Shown piece after piece: positions 19,468 through 28,565 of a stretch of DNA of 41,101 nt. Below the pieces are notes generated by a model, which was not told the DNA's origin, searched no databases, and was given only the letters and a program-made list of their open reading frames with translations. Positions within the stretch are counted from its first letter, which is position 1; each line of letters begins with the position of its first letter. The translations under genes and the position numbers were made by a program. The DNA comes from a virus, in the IMG/VR virus record IMGVR_UViG_3300049789_000030, positions 1-41,101 of that record; one strand, 5' to 3'.

Positions 19468-19769
19468 TTGATGTGTTTGCTCAACCAATCCCAGATCGTG
19501 ACCAAACCGTTCCACCCGATCCATAGTGCCGCTGCCAGCACGTAGATCCCGAAGCGGCGGCTACGGATGAATACGTTGTACATCTCGCGAGTCATCTGGT
19601 TGTTCTCGGCCAAGTCCCGCTTCATGGCCTCTTGCCCCACCTCCAGATCACCCAGCCGGGTATTGACATCATCACCCCACTGATTCGTCGGCCCCTCCCA
19701 GGGCTTGCGTTGCTCTGCTCCCGTCCAGTCTTGGTCTCCCTGCCTTCGACGGACCCGGCGAGAGTTCAT
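19464..19769 (-). CDS. Lysis-cassette membrane protein with coiled coil, 101 aa
   Basis: Residues 1-35 are basic and polar, residues 36-70 are a likely coiled coil (RLGDLEVGQEAMKRDLAENNQMTREM), and residues 72-95 a membrane segment (FGIYVLAAALWIGWNGLVTIW). This layout resembles phage holin/haemolysin-like (XhlA type) proteins. Both ends lie in overlaps (ATGA with the upstream gene, GTGA with the downstream peptide). Confidence 0.6.
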   Translation of the reverse strand: MNSRRVRRRQGDQDWTGAEQRKPWEGPTNQWGDDVNTRLGDLEVGQEAMKRDLAENNQMTREMYNVFIRSRRFGIYVLAAALWIGWNGLVTIWDWLSKHIK

Positions 19770-19984
19770 TTCGCCAGGAAGACCTTCTGCTTTGCAGGAG
19801 GCTCCCAGCCTTGCAGGCGCTTTTCCTTGTTGTCCCAGACCGTGCCGTGCTCCCCCCGGTGGAAGCCCTCATGGTCGACTGCCAGTCGACAGTGATCCTC
19901 ATAGGCCATGATGACCCCACCGGGGTACATGCACTGCATCTTGTGCGGACAGCGGTTGCTGTCCTTCATCTTGATAACGGTCAT
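19766..19984 (-). CDS. Hypothetical protein, 72 aa
   Basis: The start at 19984 (MTVIKMKDSNRCPHKMQC) is set by an ATGA overlap with the holin-like gene. Cysteines and histidines (CPHKMQCMYPGG, DHCRLAVDHEGFHRGEH) suggest a metal-binding fold. The C-terminus is basic. It lies within the lysis cassette; its function is unknown. Confidence 0.6.
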   Translation of the reverse strand: MTVIKMKDSNRCPHKMQCMYPGGVIMAYEDHCRLAVDHEGFHRGEHGTVWDNKEKRLQGWEPPAKQKVFLAK

Positions 19985-20244
19985 CGCAGGCTCGGCATTG
20001 GTCCCAGCATCCCCAACAGAAGGTAAATCACGATCAGCAATGCCACCAGGCCAATGATGACCCGGATGATCTTGTTGAACGGCTCCGGCGGCGCGACGTA
20101 GCCCACGAACCACCAGATCGCCCAGAAGATGAGCGCGATGATGCAAATGTAGACCACGAGGTAGACCAACCCCTCGATGGACGGCGCAGCGATCGCGAGT
20201 GACGGGAACAGCAACAGCGGCAGCAAAGCGAGATACCTGCTCAT
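19981..20244 (-). CDS. Holin-like protein with signal-like N-terminus, 87 aa
   Basis: The start at 20244 (MSRYLALLPLLLFPSLAIA) has GGGAG about 7 nt upstream. The protein has a signal-peptide-like first segment and two more membrane segments (LVYLVVYICIIALIFWAIWWFVGYV and IIRVIIGLVALLIVIYLLLGML). Small proteins with three hydrophobic segments next to endolysins are usually holins. Whether the first segment is cleaved is unclear. Confidence 0.6.
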   Translation of the reverse strand: MSRYLALLPLLLFPSLAIAAPSIEGLVYLVVYICIIALIFWAIWWFVGYVAPPEPFNKIIRVIIGLVALLIVIYLLLGMLGPMPSLR

Positions 20245-20257
20245 GGTTCTACTCCCT

Positions 20258-21577
20258 TCAGTAAGTCCAGTCCGTGGCAAAGCCTTGCCCCTGGAGCGTG
20301 GACAGGTCCTTCTCGATGTCACCTACATCGGTACGAACGATCACGTCGTTGGGAATCTCCAGCGACTTGACCGCCTTGTACGAATTGCGCGCCGACTCGC
20401 GCACACTATCCCCGACCCCGGTGGCCACCACCAAGTAGTCGCCGCAGGACACCATGCAGCGCTCGTCCTCGAGCCGATCGTTGGGCGCCATGCCCAACAT
20501 CACGTCGCTGGGAGCGAGATAGTCGCGGTACTCGTTCTTTGGATCAAGGTGCCAGATCGGGATACCCGATACCTTCTTCTCGTCCTTGTCGGGGTAGGGG
20601 AACGGAGGAATGGCCATCACCACCCCGGTCGCATGACTGTTGCTCGGTACGAAAGTGTTTTTGCCGTCGATCAGGTTCACCATCCACTCACACGGCTCGG
20701 GGTGGAGTGACTGGCAGATGTTGAACGACGGCCAGCCCAGGCGCATGGTGAATTCCAGCGGGCGTGGATCTCCGTTCTCGTCGATCATGGCACCCACCGC
20801 GACCGAGCCGGTGCAGCCGATCTTGATGAGTTCGCGCTCGAGCGGCAGCAACATCTCCTTGGCCAGCTGCGAGTCCTCGACGTACTTGCAGCACGTTCCC
20901 ATCTCGCCGGTGTTGGGACCGTAGTCCTCATTCATGAGCTTCTTGTGCTCGAAGAATTCCTCGAAGTAGGGCGCGAAGCCTTTGCTCCCAAGCCAGCCGG
21001 CGACGCCGAACTCGACACCTTCGATCTTCTCCTGGAGCATGAAGCGGCCCTGCTTGTCCCGGTTCAACTCCGCCCAGCGGCGCAGCATGTAGAGCATGTC
21101 CTTGGCCGACTTCGCCACGTAGGAGAGCGCCTTGTCCTTGTCGCCATCGGGCTTGCAGACAAAGGTAGTGTCCGCATGCTCGCGCACGTAGGCTTCGGCC
21201 TTGCGATAGTCCGAGAAGGTCTCGTACTCGATGATGTTGATGCCGTTCTTGCGCAGGAACTCCTGACCCTTGCCGCGGTTCAACTCGAGTTCCGACGCCG
21301 CGAACGATGGGCCGAAGATCGGATAGCCCTTCTGGCGATAGACGTCGAGCTCACGCAGCCACTTCACGTTATCCGACGTAATGACCAGATCGGCCCAGTT
21401 CATGTGTGGTTGCCACTCTTCGCCCTTGATCTTCTCGACCAGGCCATCCCCCACCTTGGAGGGCTGCTTGGTTTCCTTGTCCGCGGCCATGCACACGCGC
21501 ACGTAGTGCCCCGCGCTCATGCAGCGAAGCGCGAAGTTGAGAAACGATTGTGTGGCGTCGAGACAGAGGACGTTCAC
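20258..21577 (-). CDS. PurD-like ATP-grasp ligase, 439 aa
   Basis: The chain follows glycinamide ribonucleotide synthetase: GYPIFGPSFAASELELNRGKGQEFL, a KNGINIIEYETFSDYRKAEAYV segment, CKPDGDKDKALSYV in the ATP-binding part, and PLEFTMRLGWPSFN near residue 285 where PurD has LEFN.R.GDPE. The Asn and the Asp/Glu of that motif are replaced, and the GGREH segment at the N-terminus is missing. It is therefore a diverged ATP-grasp ligase, perhaps with another acceptor. Its position among virion and lysis genes, beside a glycosyltransferase, is not that of a purine-synthesis gene. Its start overlaps the GT stop by ATGA. Confidence 0.75.
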   Translation of the reverse strand: MNVLCLDATQSFLNFALRCMSAGHYVRVCMAADKETKQPSKVGDGLVEKIKGEEWQPHMNWADLVITSDNVKWLRELDVYRQKGYPIFGPSFAASELELNRGKGQEFLRKNGINIIEYETFSDYRKAEAYVREHADTTFVCKPDGDKDKALSYVAKSAKDMLYMLRRWAELNRDKQGRFMLQEKIEGVEFGVAGWLGSKGFAPYFEEFFEHKKLMNEDYGPNTGEMGTCCKYVEDSQLAKEMLLPLERELIKIGCTGSVAVGAMIDENGDPRPLEFTMRLGWPSFNICQSLHPEPCEWMVNLIDGKNTFVPSNSHATGVVMAIPPFPYPDKDEKKVSGIPIWHLDPKNEYRDYLAPSDVMLGMAPNDRLEDERCMVSCGDYLVVATGVGDSVRESARNSYKAVKSLEIPNDVIVRTDVGDIEKDLSTLQGQGFATDWTY

Positions 21578-22269
21578 GCGACTTTGTACTCCTGCACAAC
21601 ACCCTGCGGTGCCTTCTTCACCTTGAGTCCGAACGGAGCATTGAGCCAGCGGTAGGCGTAGTCCCCGATGTGGGTCACCTTCTTCGACAGATCGTGGTCG
21701 AGGTAGACCGGGATGCCCAACTTCTTCACTTCGGTAAAGAATGGGTAGTCCTCGGTGCTCATGAGTTGCTGATGCTCGATCCAGCGCGGCATGAACCGCG
21801 GGCGCTTGAGCACCTGCAATACCCCGACTTCGATCAGGCAGAAACCGAAGCCGCCGAAATCGATTTCCTCGAGACCGTTGGTGAGTTCGTCGGTGACGAT
21901 CTCCACGGCTCGTGCCTCACTGTCCATGCGCCGGCAAGTAAATGGCCATGGCTGGGCCTTGCGCCGGTAGTTGGCGAGCACGATCGGTTGCCGCCGCGCC
22001 AGCGCCAGGTTGAGGCAATCGGCATGGAAACCCATGTCATCATCGATGAACAGAACGTGGGTGTTGTTGGGATCACGCAGGGAATCCTCGACCAACTCAT
22101 CGCGTTGCTGGCCGATGTTGGAGCCGATCAGGCAGTTGTACGACATCGACTGCTCTTGGCCCTCGAACACCGGGTTCTGGAGGTAATGACCGACCATGTG
22201 CAGGAGCGCTGCGGCATAGGTGGCCTTGACGCTGCCTGCGGTGGGTGTGCAAATCGCAACCTGGATCAT
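21574..22269 (-). CDS. GT-A glycosyltransferase-like protein, 231 aa
   Basis: The N-terminus VAICTPTAGSVKATYAAALL is followed by IGSNIGQQRDELVEDSL and HVLFIDDDMGFHADCL, where FIDDDM is the DXD-type metal site of GT-A enzymes. Then comes IVLANYRRKAQPWPF and a second-half GGFGFCLIEVGVLQ with STEDYPFF, as in phage and bacterial GT-A proteins of the Anp1/GT2 type. It lies in the late operon and is coupled by ATGA overlaps to its neighbours on both sides. The target may be a virion protein, DNA or cell-surface glycan. Confidence 0.75.
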   Translation of the reverse strand: MIQVAICTPTAGSVKATYAAALLHMVGHYLQNPVFEGQEQSMSYNCLIGSNIGQQRDELVEDSLRDPNNTHVLFIDDDMGFHADCLNLALARRQPIVLANYRRKAQPWPFTCRRMDSEARAVEIVTDELTNGLEEIDFGGFGFCLIEVGVLQVLKRPRFMPRWIEHQQLMSTEDYPFFTEVKKLGIPVYLDHDLSKKVTHIGDYAYRWLNAPFGLKVKKAPQGVVQEYKVA

Positions 22270-22418
22270 TCGCCGCTATCCTTTTCGTTTTCGGTGTCGA
22301 TCCATTCATCGCTGCCTTCATCGAAGAGCGATGGGGACGGACCTTCGGGGTCGGGATCGTCGTCTCCAAAGGCGGTGCCCGGCACCAGATCGGTGTCCGG
22401 CATTCTATTGCGTCGCAT
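22266..22418 (-). CDS. Acidic small protein, 50 aa
   Basis: The frame starts at ATG 22418 (14 nt inside the end of the giant virion gene) and ends in an ATGA overlap with the GT-like gene. A second in-frame ATG is at 22403. The product is very acidic and Pro-rich (FGDDDPDPEGPSPSLFDEG, EWIDTENEKDSGE). AGAGG lies upstream of the first ATG. Function is unknown. Confidence 0.5.
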   Translation of the reverse strand: MRRNRMPDTDLVPGTAFGDDDPDPEGPSPSLFDEGSDEWIDTENEKDSGE

Positions 22419-25400
22419 CTGAGCCTCTGAATTTCATCTTCTGCTCACGCTCCGAGCGCTTACGTGAGCGCTCACGTGCCTCATCCGCACTCTGCGGACG
22501 GCGCTTGAACTTCTCTGGATGCTCCTGGTATTCCTTCTGCTTGGCCTCTGCTCGAGTCGCGGCTTCTTCCTCGCGCTGCTTGTACGGCATGCCGTAGATG
22601 CCGAAGCTGAACATGCCGGCGAGTCCGGCACCGGGATCGCGCATGATGTTGGCCACCGACAGAGGAATGAACTCCTTGGCCGCATGCACCGGGCGCGTCA
22701 TCCCGAAGGGATATTCCACCATCGGTGGACCATAGAGACCCTTCTTGTCATCCCACGATACCCACTCCTTGCCGAAGAACTGATCGATGGCTTCTTTCGG
22801 AAGCAGGTTGAGCTTGTTCAACAGGAACTTTTGCGGCGACGACACGAGATGCGCCATCTCCATGTAGTGCTTGTTCAACTGGATCTTGGTGCCATCGCCA
22901 CGGTCAACGTAGGTCCAGTCCTTCTGGTCCCAAATGTTGTGACCGGTGTAGTGATTCGAGAGCATGTTGGCCGCACCGAGATAGGTGAGTCCGCTCCACA
23001 CTATGTAGCTTCGGTACATCGAATCCGATGCCTTGCGATCGACTCCTGGTAGCACCGACTTCATGCCTTCGTACCAGGCGCGGGCGGCAGAGATGTTCCA
23101 GTCAGGAGAGAGAAACATGATCTGTTGCACCCGTCGTCCCTGCGGGCTGAAGATCGCTTGCGACATACGTCGGGTAAAGGACCCGGGAACATCGTTGGCG
23201 AGATTGAACCAGTTCTGTCCACCGAACATGTCGTTCACGCCCTTGGCGATCTGCTTGGCGATGAGCGTCGGATCACCCTTGGGATTCTTGAGCACCGCTG
23301 ACTGGAGCTCGGCATTGAACGATGCGAGTTTCAGCGTCGGGAAGATCTCGTTCCACAGAAGGTTCTGCACCCAGTCGTTGGCCACGCGCATCGCCTTGAG
23401 CGGCAGACCCACAGGACCGAGCGCGTTCTGACCGTAGTTCAGGATGCGAGAGACAATGTTCGGGTCCATGTCCTGAGGAGCGCGCATGAACTCGAGACCA
23501 GCCCGTGACGCCACTTCGATGGTCGGCGCTTTGTCACCGTTGCGCAGCATCGCTCGCGCCGCGGGAATCTCGCGCCAGTAACGAGGAAGTTGAGTCAACC
23601 GTGGCAACGCGAGCGTGCCCGCGACCACACCCAGCGCAACTGGATGGAAGAACGACACCGTGAAGAACAGGGCCTTGCCCGCCATCGACGTCGCGTACAG
23701 CGCCCGCTGGATCATGCCCGGGTCAGAGGTGTCGAACAGCATCTTGAGCATCGGCGCCACGTCCTTGTGGACGAGCATGCCGTTGAATGACGGATGCTGC
23801 ACCATTACGTAGTCGCTGCGGGCATCGGCCATCGCCGTCTTCTTCATTGCTGCCGCAGTCTCCGGCTCGACCGCCAGGTGCTTCGACATCTGGTCGCTCG
23901 CCTTCATGATGCGACCCATGGACTTGTCCCAGTTCATGCCGATCACCACCGGCACCGGAATGCCGGTCATCTCCCAGAAGCGATTGCTGGGCGTGTTCTT
24001 GAGATCAGTGATGAGTTTGTCGACCGCGATGGTCTTCTGCACCGAGCGGGCATAGTGACCCGCCATCTTCACCGGATCATTGGTAAGCGGGATCAGCGGG
24101 AACTTGCCTTCGGCGTGCAACCGCTCCGCGGTACGATAGTCAGGGATGGTCTTTTGCAGGTTGAACCTGGAGTTGCGCGACATCCCGGTGTAATTGCCTC
24201 GGAACGCTTCGTCGGTGGTGAGCTCGCGCAGGATGTCGCCCCACTTCTTGAACGGCTTCTTTTGGTAGAGACCGGTAAGGTAGTTCTCACGAAGACGATC
24301 GATGGTCCCGGCGTCGTGTGCCATGGAACCCAGAGTGTCAAGGAACTTCCGGATCTCCTCGGCATAGGCTTTCTCCTGCGGGTGCAACTCCATGTCGCGA
24401 TGGCCCTGCAACCAGTCTCGCACCTTGATGCGGGAAACGTTCTTGTCAGGCAGGCCAGTGAGCAGCGCATCGGTGGTGCGCTCCCAGTGCTTGGTGGCGT
24501 ACTCCACCATCTGCGGACGGGCGAGAAATTCGTTGAACGGACCCATCGGCTTGAGTGATTTGTCCGCCATCTTCCGATCGAAGAACGAGCGCACTGCCCG
24601 TCCCACTCGACCCGCTGCGGCAATCCCCGCCGCTGTTGCACCAATCAGCATAGCCACCTTGATGGCCTTCGACTTGTCCTCGGTGAGCGCGTAAGCACCG
24701 GCAGCGCCCAGACCAACAGCGCCCATTGCTGCAAGCAGCTTGGGGTCGATGCGTCCGTATTGCTGGATTGCGGCACGTTCTTCAGCAGCTTCACGATCGA
24801 TTTCCGAACGCTCGCTCTCGCGCTCCTTAGTGCGCTTCTCCATCTCAGAGCGGGCATACTCGACAAACCGACTCTCGGTCTTGGTAAGCGACTCACCTTT
24901 CGCAGCCTTGTCGAGTGCGGTATGAGCATCGCGCTCGGAGATCTTCACTGGACGGTTGGGCCAGAAGTCCGAACGCGGAATCCATTTGGTCCGTCCAACC
25001 ACCTCACCTTGGGCACCCACCAGACCGCGTACAACATCATCGACTGATTGTTGCTCTCGGATGATGCGACCGCCGTACTCATGCCAGCCAATCTCGGAGC
25101 GCAACGGCTCGAGATCGACTTTGGAAGGCTCCGGCGGGGCTGGCTTGGGTAGCTCTCGATTCGGCCCCAACAAGACATCGGCCAATACCGAATCGGCGTA
25201 CTTCTGCCCGCCCATGAACTTGGTGAGCCGCTGCCGCAGCGCACCAACACTGATCGGGACCTTGCCCGCCATGTCGCGCGCAGCCTCCTCATCGATCCCG
25301 GCTTCCTTCAGGATCGTGAAGGTCTCCTCGGGCGTGACCATCCGCCCCTTGAGTGGCTCGGGCAACGGCTTGAACGCCTGCGGCTTGACTACCTTTTCTT

Positions 25401-26475
25401 CTTCGACGTCAGGCGCTTTCCGGTCTTCAGGCTTTGCCCGGTCGACGACTGGCAGATCGCTGCCGCGCTCGACTTGCCCTTCTTTCCCTTGAGCTTCTGG
25501 TAACACCGGTCTACTTTCGTCCCGCTCGGCATGATCGATCACCTCCTTCGCGTCCTTGACGATACTCGCTCGCTCCTCGGGCTTGACCCCCATGGCTGCG
25601 AGCACCTGGTCCGCCGCCTGCACTGGCGGCATGCCCTGCTCGATCTTCTCCTTCACCTGCTCCACGGCCTTCACATTGGCCTCGGGCGTGACCTTCGCTC
25701 CCTTGGTCTGCGCCGCCCGCACGTGTCCCAGCGTGGTCGCGGCATGAATGACCGTTGCCGGCGCCGCGGTAAGCACGCCCTCGAGGGTGGCTTGGCCCCA
25801 GTCGACCTTGCCGCCCGACGCCTGCTCGAAGGCGGATTCGGCCACCGCCAACAGCGGTGCAGCGGGACCAGCTGGCCAATACTCAGGATGCGCCGCTGCA
25901 CTCTCGAGCAAGTCCCGTCCGAACTTGATCGGGTCGCTGCTCGCCGCTTTCCAGATGGTCTTCAACTGCTCCCCGATCGGCACGTCCGGCGCCGCTTTTC
26001 CATGCACCCGCTCACGCGCCAGATCGGTGGCCCACTTCATCATGGTGGCGGGGTCGGACTTCTCCTTGGCGGCGATGCGCCGCTCCCGCTCGCGGTCGAA
26101 CTCGCTCTTCCCGTCCGGTCCCTTGGCCCCGATCTTCCCCAGCTGCTCGGTCTCCAGGTTCGATGAGGCGAGATAGCGACCCGCGATGGCCGGAAGAGAC
26201 TGCTCGCGCATGCGCTCGAGCATTCCCGGCTCTTCTGACTTCTTCTCCGCAGGCTTGGCCGGACCTTGGGCCTCCTCGAAGGTGAACGATGGCGGTTCCA
26301 TGGTCTTGACTCCGCCCGCGGCTTGGGTGGGCGTCATGGCCATCTTGCCCCCACCCTTGGTGTCGACCGTGAATGAGCCGTACCCCTGTTGCTTGGCGTC
26401 TGCGGCGACGCGCAACAGGTCCTCGGGACTGAGCGCCGGGGACTGCGCTTCCTCGAAGGTGAAAGATTCGGGCAT
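22405..26475 (-). CDS. Giant internal virion protein with LPD38-type region, 1356 aa
   Basis: The N-terminus carries two copies of SFTFEEAQ (residues 4 and about 63). Then follow charged, helical regions, an AAMGAVGLGAAGAYAL and AMLIGATAAGIAAAGRVGRAV hydrophobic pair near residues 585-630, and a long C-terminal half with conserved-looking segments (FFTVSFFHPVALGVVAGTL, SPDWNISAARAWYEGM, HYTGHNIWDQKDW) that match the large polyvalent protein domain LPD38 of phage ejection-type proteins. It probably enters the host with the DNA. No lytic enzyme motif was seen. The C-terminus is strongly basic. Confidence 0.75.
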   Translation of the reverse strand: MPESFTFEEAQSPALSPEDLLRVAADAKQQGYGSFTVDTKGGGKMAMTPTQAAGGVKTMEPPSFTFEEAQGPAKPAEKKSEEPGMLERMREQSLPAIAGRYLASSNLETEQLGKIGAKGPDGKSEFDRERERRIAAKEKSDPATMMKWATDLARERVHGKAAPDVPIGEQLKTIWKAASSDPIKFGRDLLESAAAHPEYWPAGPAAPLLAVAESAFEQASGGKVDWGQATLEGVLTAAPATVIHAATTLGHVRAAQTKGAKVTPEANVKAVEQVKEKIEQGMPPVQAADQVLAAMGVKPEERASIVKDAKEVIDHAERDESRPVLPEAQGKEGQVERGSDLPVVDRAKPEDRKAPDVEEEKVVKPQAFKPLPEPLKGRMVTPEETFTILKEAGIDEEAARDMAGKVPISVGALRQRLTKFMGGQKYADSVLADVLLGPNRELPKPAPPEPSKVDLEPLRSEIGWHEYGGRIIREQQSVDDVVRGLVGAQGEVVGRTKWIPRSDFWPNRPVKISERDAHTALDKAAKGESLTKTESRFVEYARSEMEKRTKERESERSEIDREAAEERAAIQQYGRIDPKLLAAMGAVGLGAAGAYALTEDKSKAIKVAMLIGATAAGIAAAGRVGRAVRSFFDRKMADKSLKPMGPFNEFLARPQMVEYATKHWERTTDALLTGLPDKNVSRIKVRDWLQGHRDMELHPQEKAYAEEIRKFLDTLGSMAHDAGTIDRLRENYLTGLYQKKPFKKWGDILRELTTDEAFRGNYTGMSRNSRFNLQKTIPDYRTAERLHAEGKFPLIPLTNDPVKMAGHYARSVQKTIAVDKLITDLKNTPSNRFWEMTGIPVPVVIGMNWDKSMGRIMKASDQMSKHLAVEPETAAAMKKTAMADARSDYVMVQHPSFNGMLVHKDVAPMLKMLFDTSDPGMIQRALYATSMAGKALFFTVSFFHPVALGVVAGTLALPRLTQLPRYWREIPAARAMLRNGDKAPTIEVASRAGLEFMRAPQDMDPNIVSRILNYGQNALGPVGLPLKAMRVANDWVQNLLWNEIFPTLKLASFNAELQSAVLKNPKGDPTLIAKQIAKGVNDMFGGQNWFNLANDVPGSFTRRMSQAIFSPQGRRVQQIMFLSPDWNISAARAWYEGMKSVLPGVDRKASDSMYRSYIVWSGLTYLGAANMLSNHYTGHNIWDQKDWTYVDRGDGTKIQLNKHYMEMAHLVSSPQKFLLNKLNLLPKEAIDQFFGKEWVSWDDKKGLYGPPMVEYPFGMTRPVHAAKEFIPLSVANIMRDPGAGLAGMFSFGIYGMPYKQREEEAATRAEAKQKEYQEHPEKFKRRPQSADEARERSRKRSEREQKMKFRGSDATQ

Positions 26476-27780
26476 CTACTGGACGAACTTCTCGCCGTCC
26501 CAGGTCGCCGGTCCTCGGGCGGTGTTGTAAATCTTTCCCTTCACCAGGTCGGTCTTGGCCTTGGGCAGGTCCAGCGGCTTCTCTGCCGCAGCAGGCTTGG
26601 CAATGCCCGCGCGCTGGAACGAGTACTTCTCGCTCCCGCCCATGTGCCCGATCACTGGCAGATCGACCCCGCCCACCGTGGTCTTCTTCACGAATGGCTT
26701 CAGGGTCTCGATCGCCTGATCCCGGGCCTCGTCGAGCTCGATTGGCTGACCCTTCTTGGCTGCTGCGGCCCGAATCTCGTTGGTCTTGGCGGCGACCGAA
26801 CGTGCAAATCCGTCAAGCGAATCGTCGAATTCTCCCTTGAATTCGCCGCGGATCGCGGATCGGGCCGAGTCCACCGCTCCCTTGGTCGGTTCCTTGTCAG
26901 CAATGGCCTGCAAGCGGTCCGCGGATTTGTCGGGTGCCGTCTTGCCACCATCCCCAGCACGCTCTTTGCCAGTCTCGTGCCCAAGCAGAGGTTTGCCCGC
27001 CCGCGCACGTTCGGCGTTCACCCGCGCGATCTCGGCCTCAGAATCGAGCTTCTTGGTCCGTGCCTCCTGCTCCTTGCGCAGCGACTCCTTGTTCTTCTGC
27101 TCCTCGGCGAACTTCTGCGCCTTCAGGTCCTCATCGGCCTGCTCCTTGGCCGTCATGGAGGTGTGAGCGATGGTTGATAGTGTGCGCTTACTTGTTTCCC
27201 CGAACACCGGCTGATCGTTTACATCCCGATCCCAGACGTACTTGCGCGCCGCATCGGGGTCGAGTCGGACGACGTCGTTGTAGACCTGGTCGAAGTTGCT
27301 GCCATCGGCCTTGAGTGAACCCGCAGCCCCGCCGATCTCCCGCAACTGGTTGCGCTGCTCGAGCCGCAATTCCCGGTTGGCATTGATGAGCCGGGTCTGG
27401 AGCTCAGTCGCCTGCCGCTGATAGAACTGCGCTGCCTCGACACTGCCACCGGCATTGGCAATCTGCTGTGCCCGGGCATTGGCCTGTGACCACTGGGTCT
27501 GCAAGGCCCGGACGTTCTTCTGGGCGAGCGCCACTGGACTATCGTTCTCGCTCGGCACGTCGCTCTTGTCGATCTGATTCTGCATCCCTCCTTGCAAGTC
27601 CTGCTGGAGCGCTTTGACCGTGGCCTGTCGCTCCTGCATTTCCTGCTGCTTGTACTGCATCTCCTGCTGGCGGTAGTCCCCAAGGATCTGCTGGTTGCGA
27701 ATGTTCGCCTGCCGTTGCAGGGTGTCCTGGATCACCCCCATGACATTCACTGAGCCAAGAGCGCCGAACGGATTGGCCAT
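26476..27780 (-). CDS. Coiled-coil internal virion protein, 434 aa
   Basis: After MANPFGALGSVNVMG the first 90 residues are Gln-rich coiled coil (RQANIRNQQILGDYRQQEM); a second coiled-coil block follows at about 205-260 (AKEQADEDLKAQKFAEEQKN). No enzyme motif was seen. It lies directly upstream of the giant virion protein, and a long helical protein next to an ejection protein is the usual arrangement in podovirus-like internal cores. The abutting stop and start suggest coordinated synthesis. Confidence 0.65.
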   Translation of the reverse strand: MANPFGALGSVNVMGVIQDTLQRQANIRNQQILGDYRQQEMQYKQQEMQERQATVKALQQDLQGGMQNQIDKSDVPSENDSPVALAQKNVRALQTQWSQANARAQQIANAGGSVEAAQFYQRQATELQTRLINANRELRLEQRNQLREIGGAAGSLKADGSNFDQVYNDVVRLDPDAARKYVWDRDVNDQPVFGETSKRTLSTIAHTSMTAKEQADEDLKAQKFAEEQKNKESLRKEQEARTKKLDSEAEIARVNAERARAGKPLLGHETGKERAGDGGKTAPDKSADRLQAIADKEPTKGAVDSARSAIRGEFKGEFDDSLDGFARSVAAKTNEIRAAAAKKGQPIELDEARDQAIETLKPFVKKTTVGGVDLPVIGHMGGSEKYSFQRAGIAKPAAAEKPLDLPKAKTDLVKGKIYNTARGPATWDGEKFVQ

Positions 27781-27782
27781 GG

Positions 27783-28565
27783 TCAGCCCCCGATTACATC
27801 AGTCATTTGGAAGATGTCGCCGCTGCCACCCTGGAAGAAACCATCGAGCACGCTACCGAAGTCACCGGGACCACTTACCCCAGCCACGTCGCCCGGGGTC
27901 ATGATGTCGCCCAGCGTTCCGCCCGTGTCCAGACCGCCCGCGGTGATACCGCCCTGATCCAGTAGTTTCGAAATGTCGATTCCGCCCCCGCCGCCACCGA
28001 AGAGCTTACCGATCGATCCTGCAAGACCGGCCAGCCCGCCTCCAGTGTTCAGACCGAACAGCGAGGCAAGGAGTGGAAGCACGCCGGCGAGACCATTGGC
28101 CAGATTCGATCCCTGCGTTTGCAGGTTGCCCAGCTTCAGACCCGCGGCAGCGACCGGAGACCCGACATTCACGCCCGCCAGGTTGGAGAGTTCGTTGAAG
28201 CGTTGCTTCTCGAAGTCGAGCGCCGAAGACTGCCCGAAGCTGAAGAGGTCCGCCAAGCGATTGCCGCTCGCGCCCATGCCCGCCGCCCCGAACTGGCGGC
28301 TGATATTCTCCGCGCCCACCTTTTGCGCCGCCTGGAACGCTGGATCGGTGAAGATCGACCCCGGGTCCTTCATGAAGGCATTGAGTTGATCCATGTATTG
28401 CTGCCGATTCGGCGCCCATGGATCGGCACTATCCGCGATCTTGTTGGCATCGGGCGAACCGGTCAGACCAGTGATGAGCGAGATAATCGACCCGATGTCC
28501 TGCGGCAACTGTGCCGTGCCGGTCGTGTTCGGAACCGCTGTCGTCGCTTCAGGCATGTCAGCCAC
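27783..28565 (-). CDS. Glycine-rich virion protein, probably DNA-ejection related, 260 aa
   Basis: The N-terminal half has a DPWAPNRQQYMDQLNAFMKDP segment and ISRQFGAAGMGASGNRLADL, a pattern I recall from internal or tail proteins of podovirus-like phages. The second half is hydrophobic and glycine-rich (LAGVLPLLASLFGLN, GKLFGGGGGG), suited to membrane insertion. It overlaps the preceding gene by 8 nt. Confidence 0.65.
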   Translation of the reverse strand: MADMPEATTAVPNTTGTAQLPQDIGSIISLITGLTGSPDANKIADSADPWAPNRQQYMDQLNAFMKDPGSIFTDPAFQAAQKVGAENISRQFGAAGMGASGNRLADLFSFGQSSALDFEKQRFNELSNLAGVNVGSPVAAAGLKLGNLQTQGSNLANGLAGVLPLLASLFGLNTGGGLAGLAGSIGKLFGGGGGGIDISKLLDQGGITAGGLDTGGTLGDIMTPGDVAGVSGPGDFGSVLDGFFQGGSGDIFQMTDVIGG

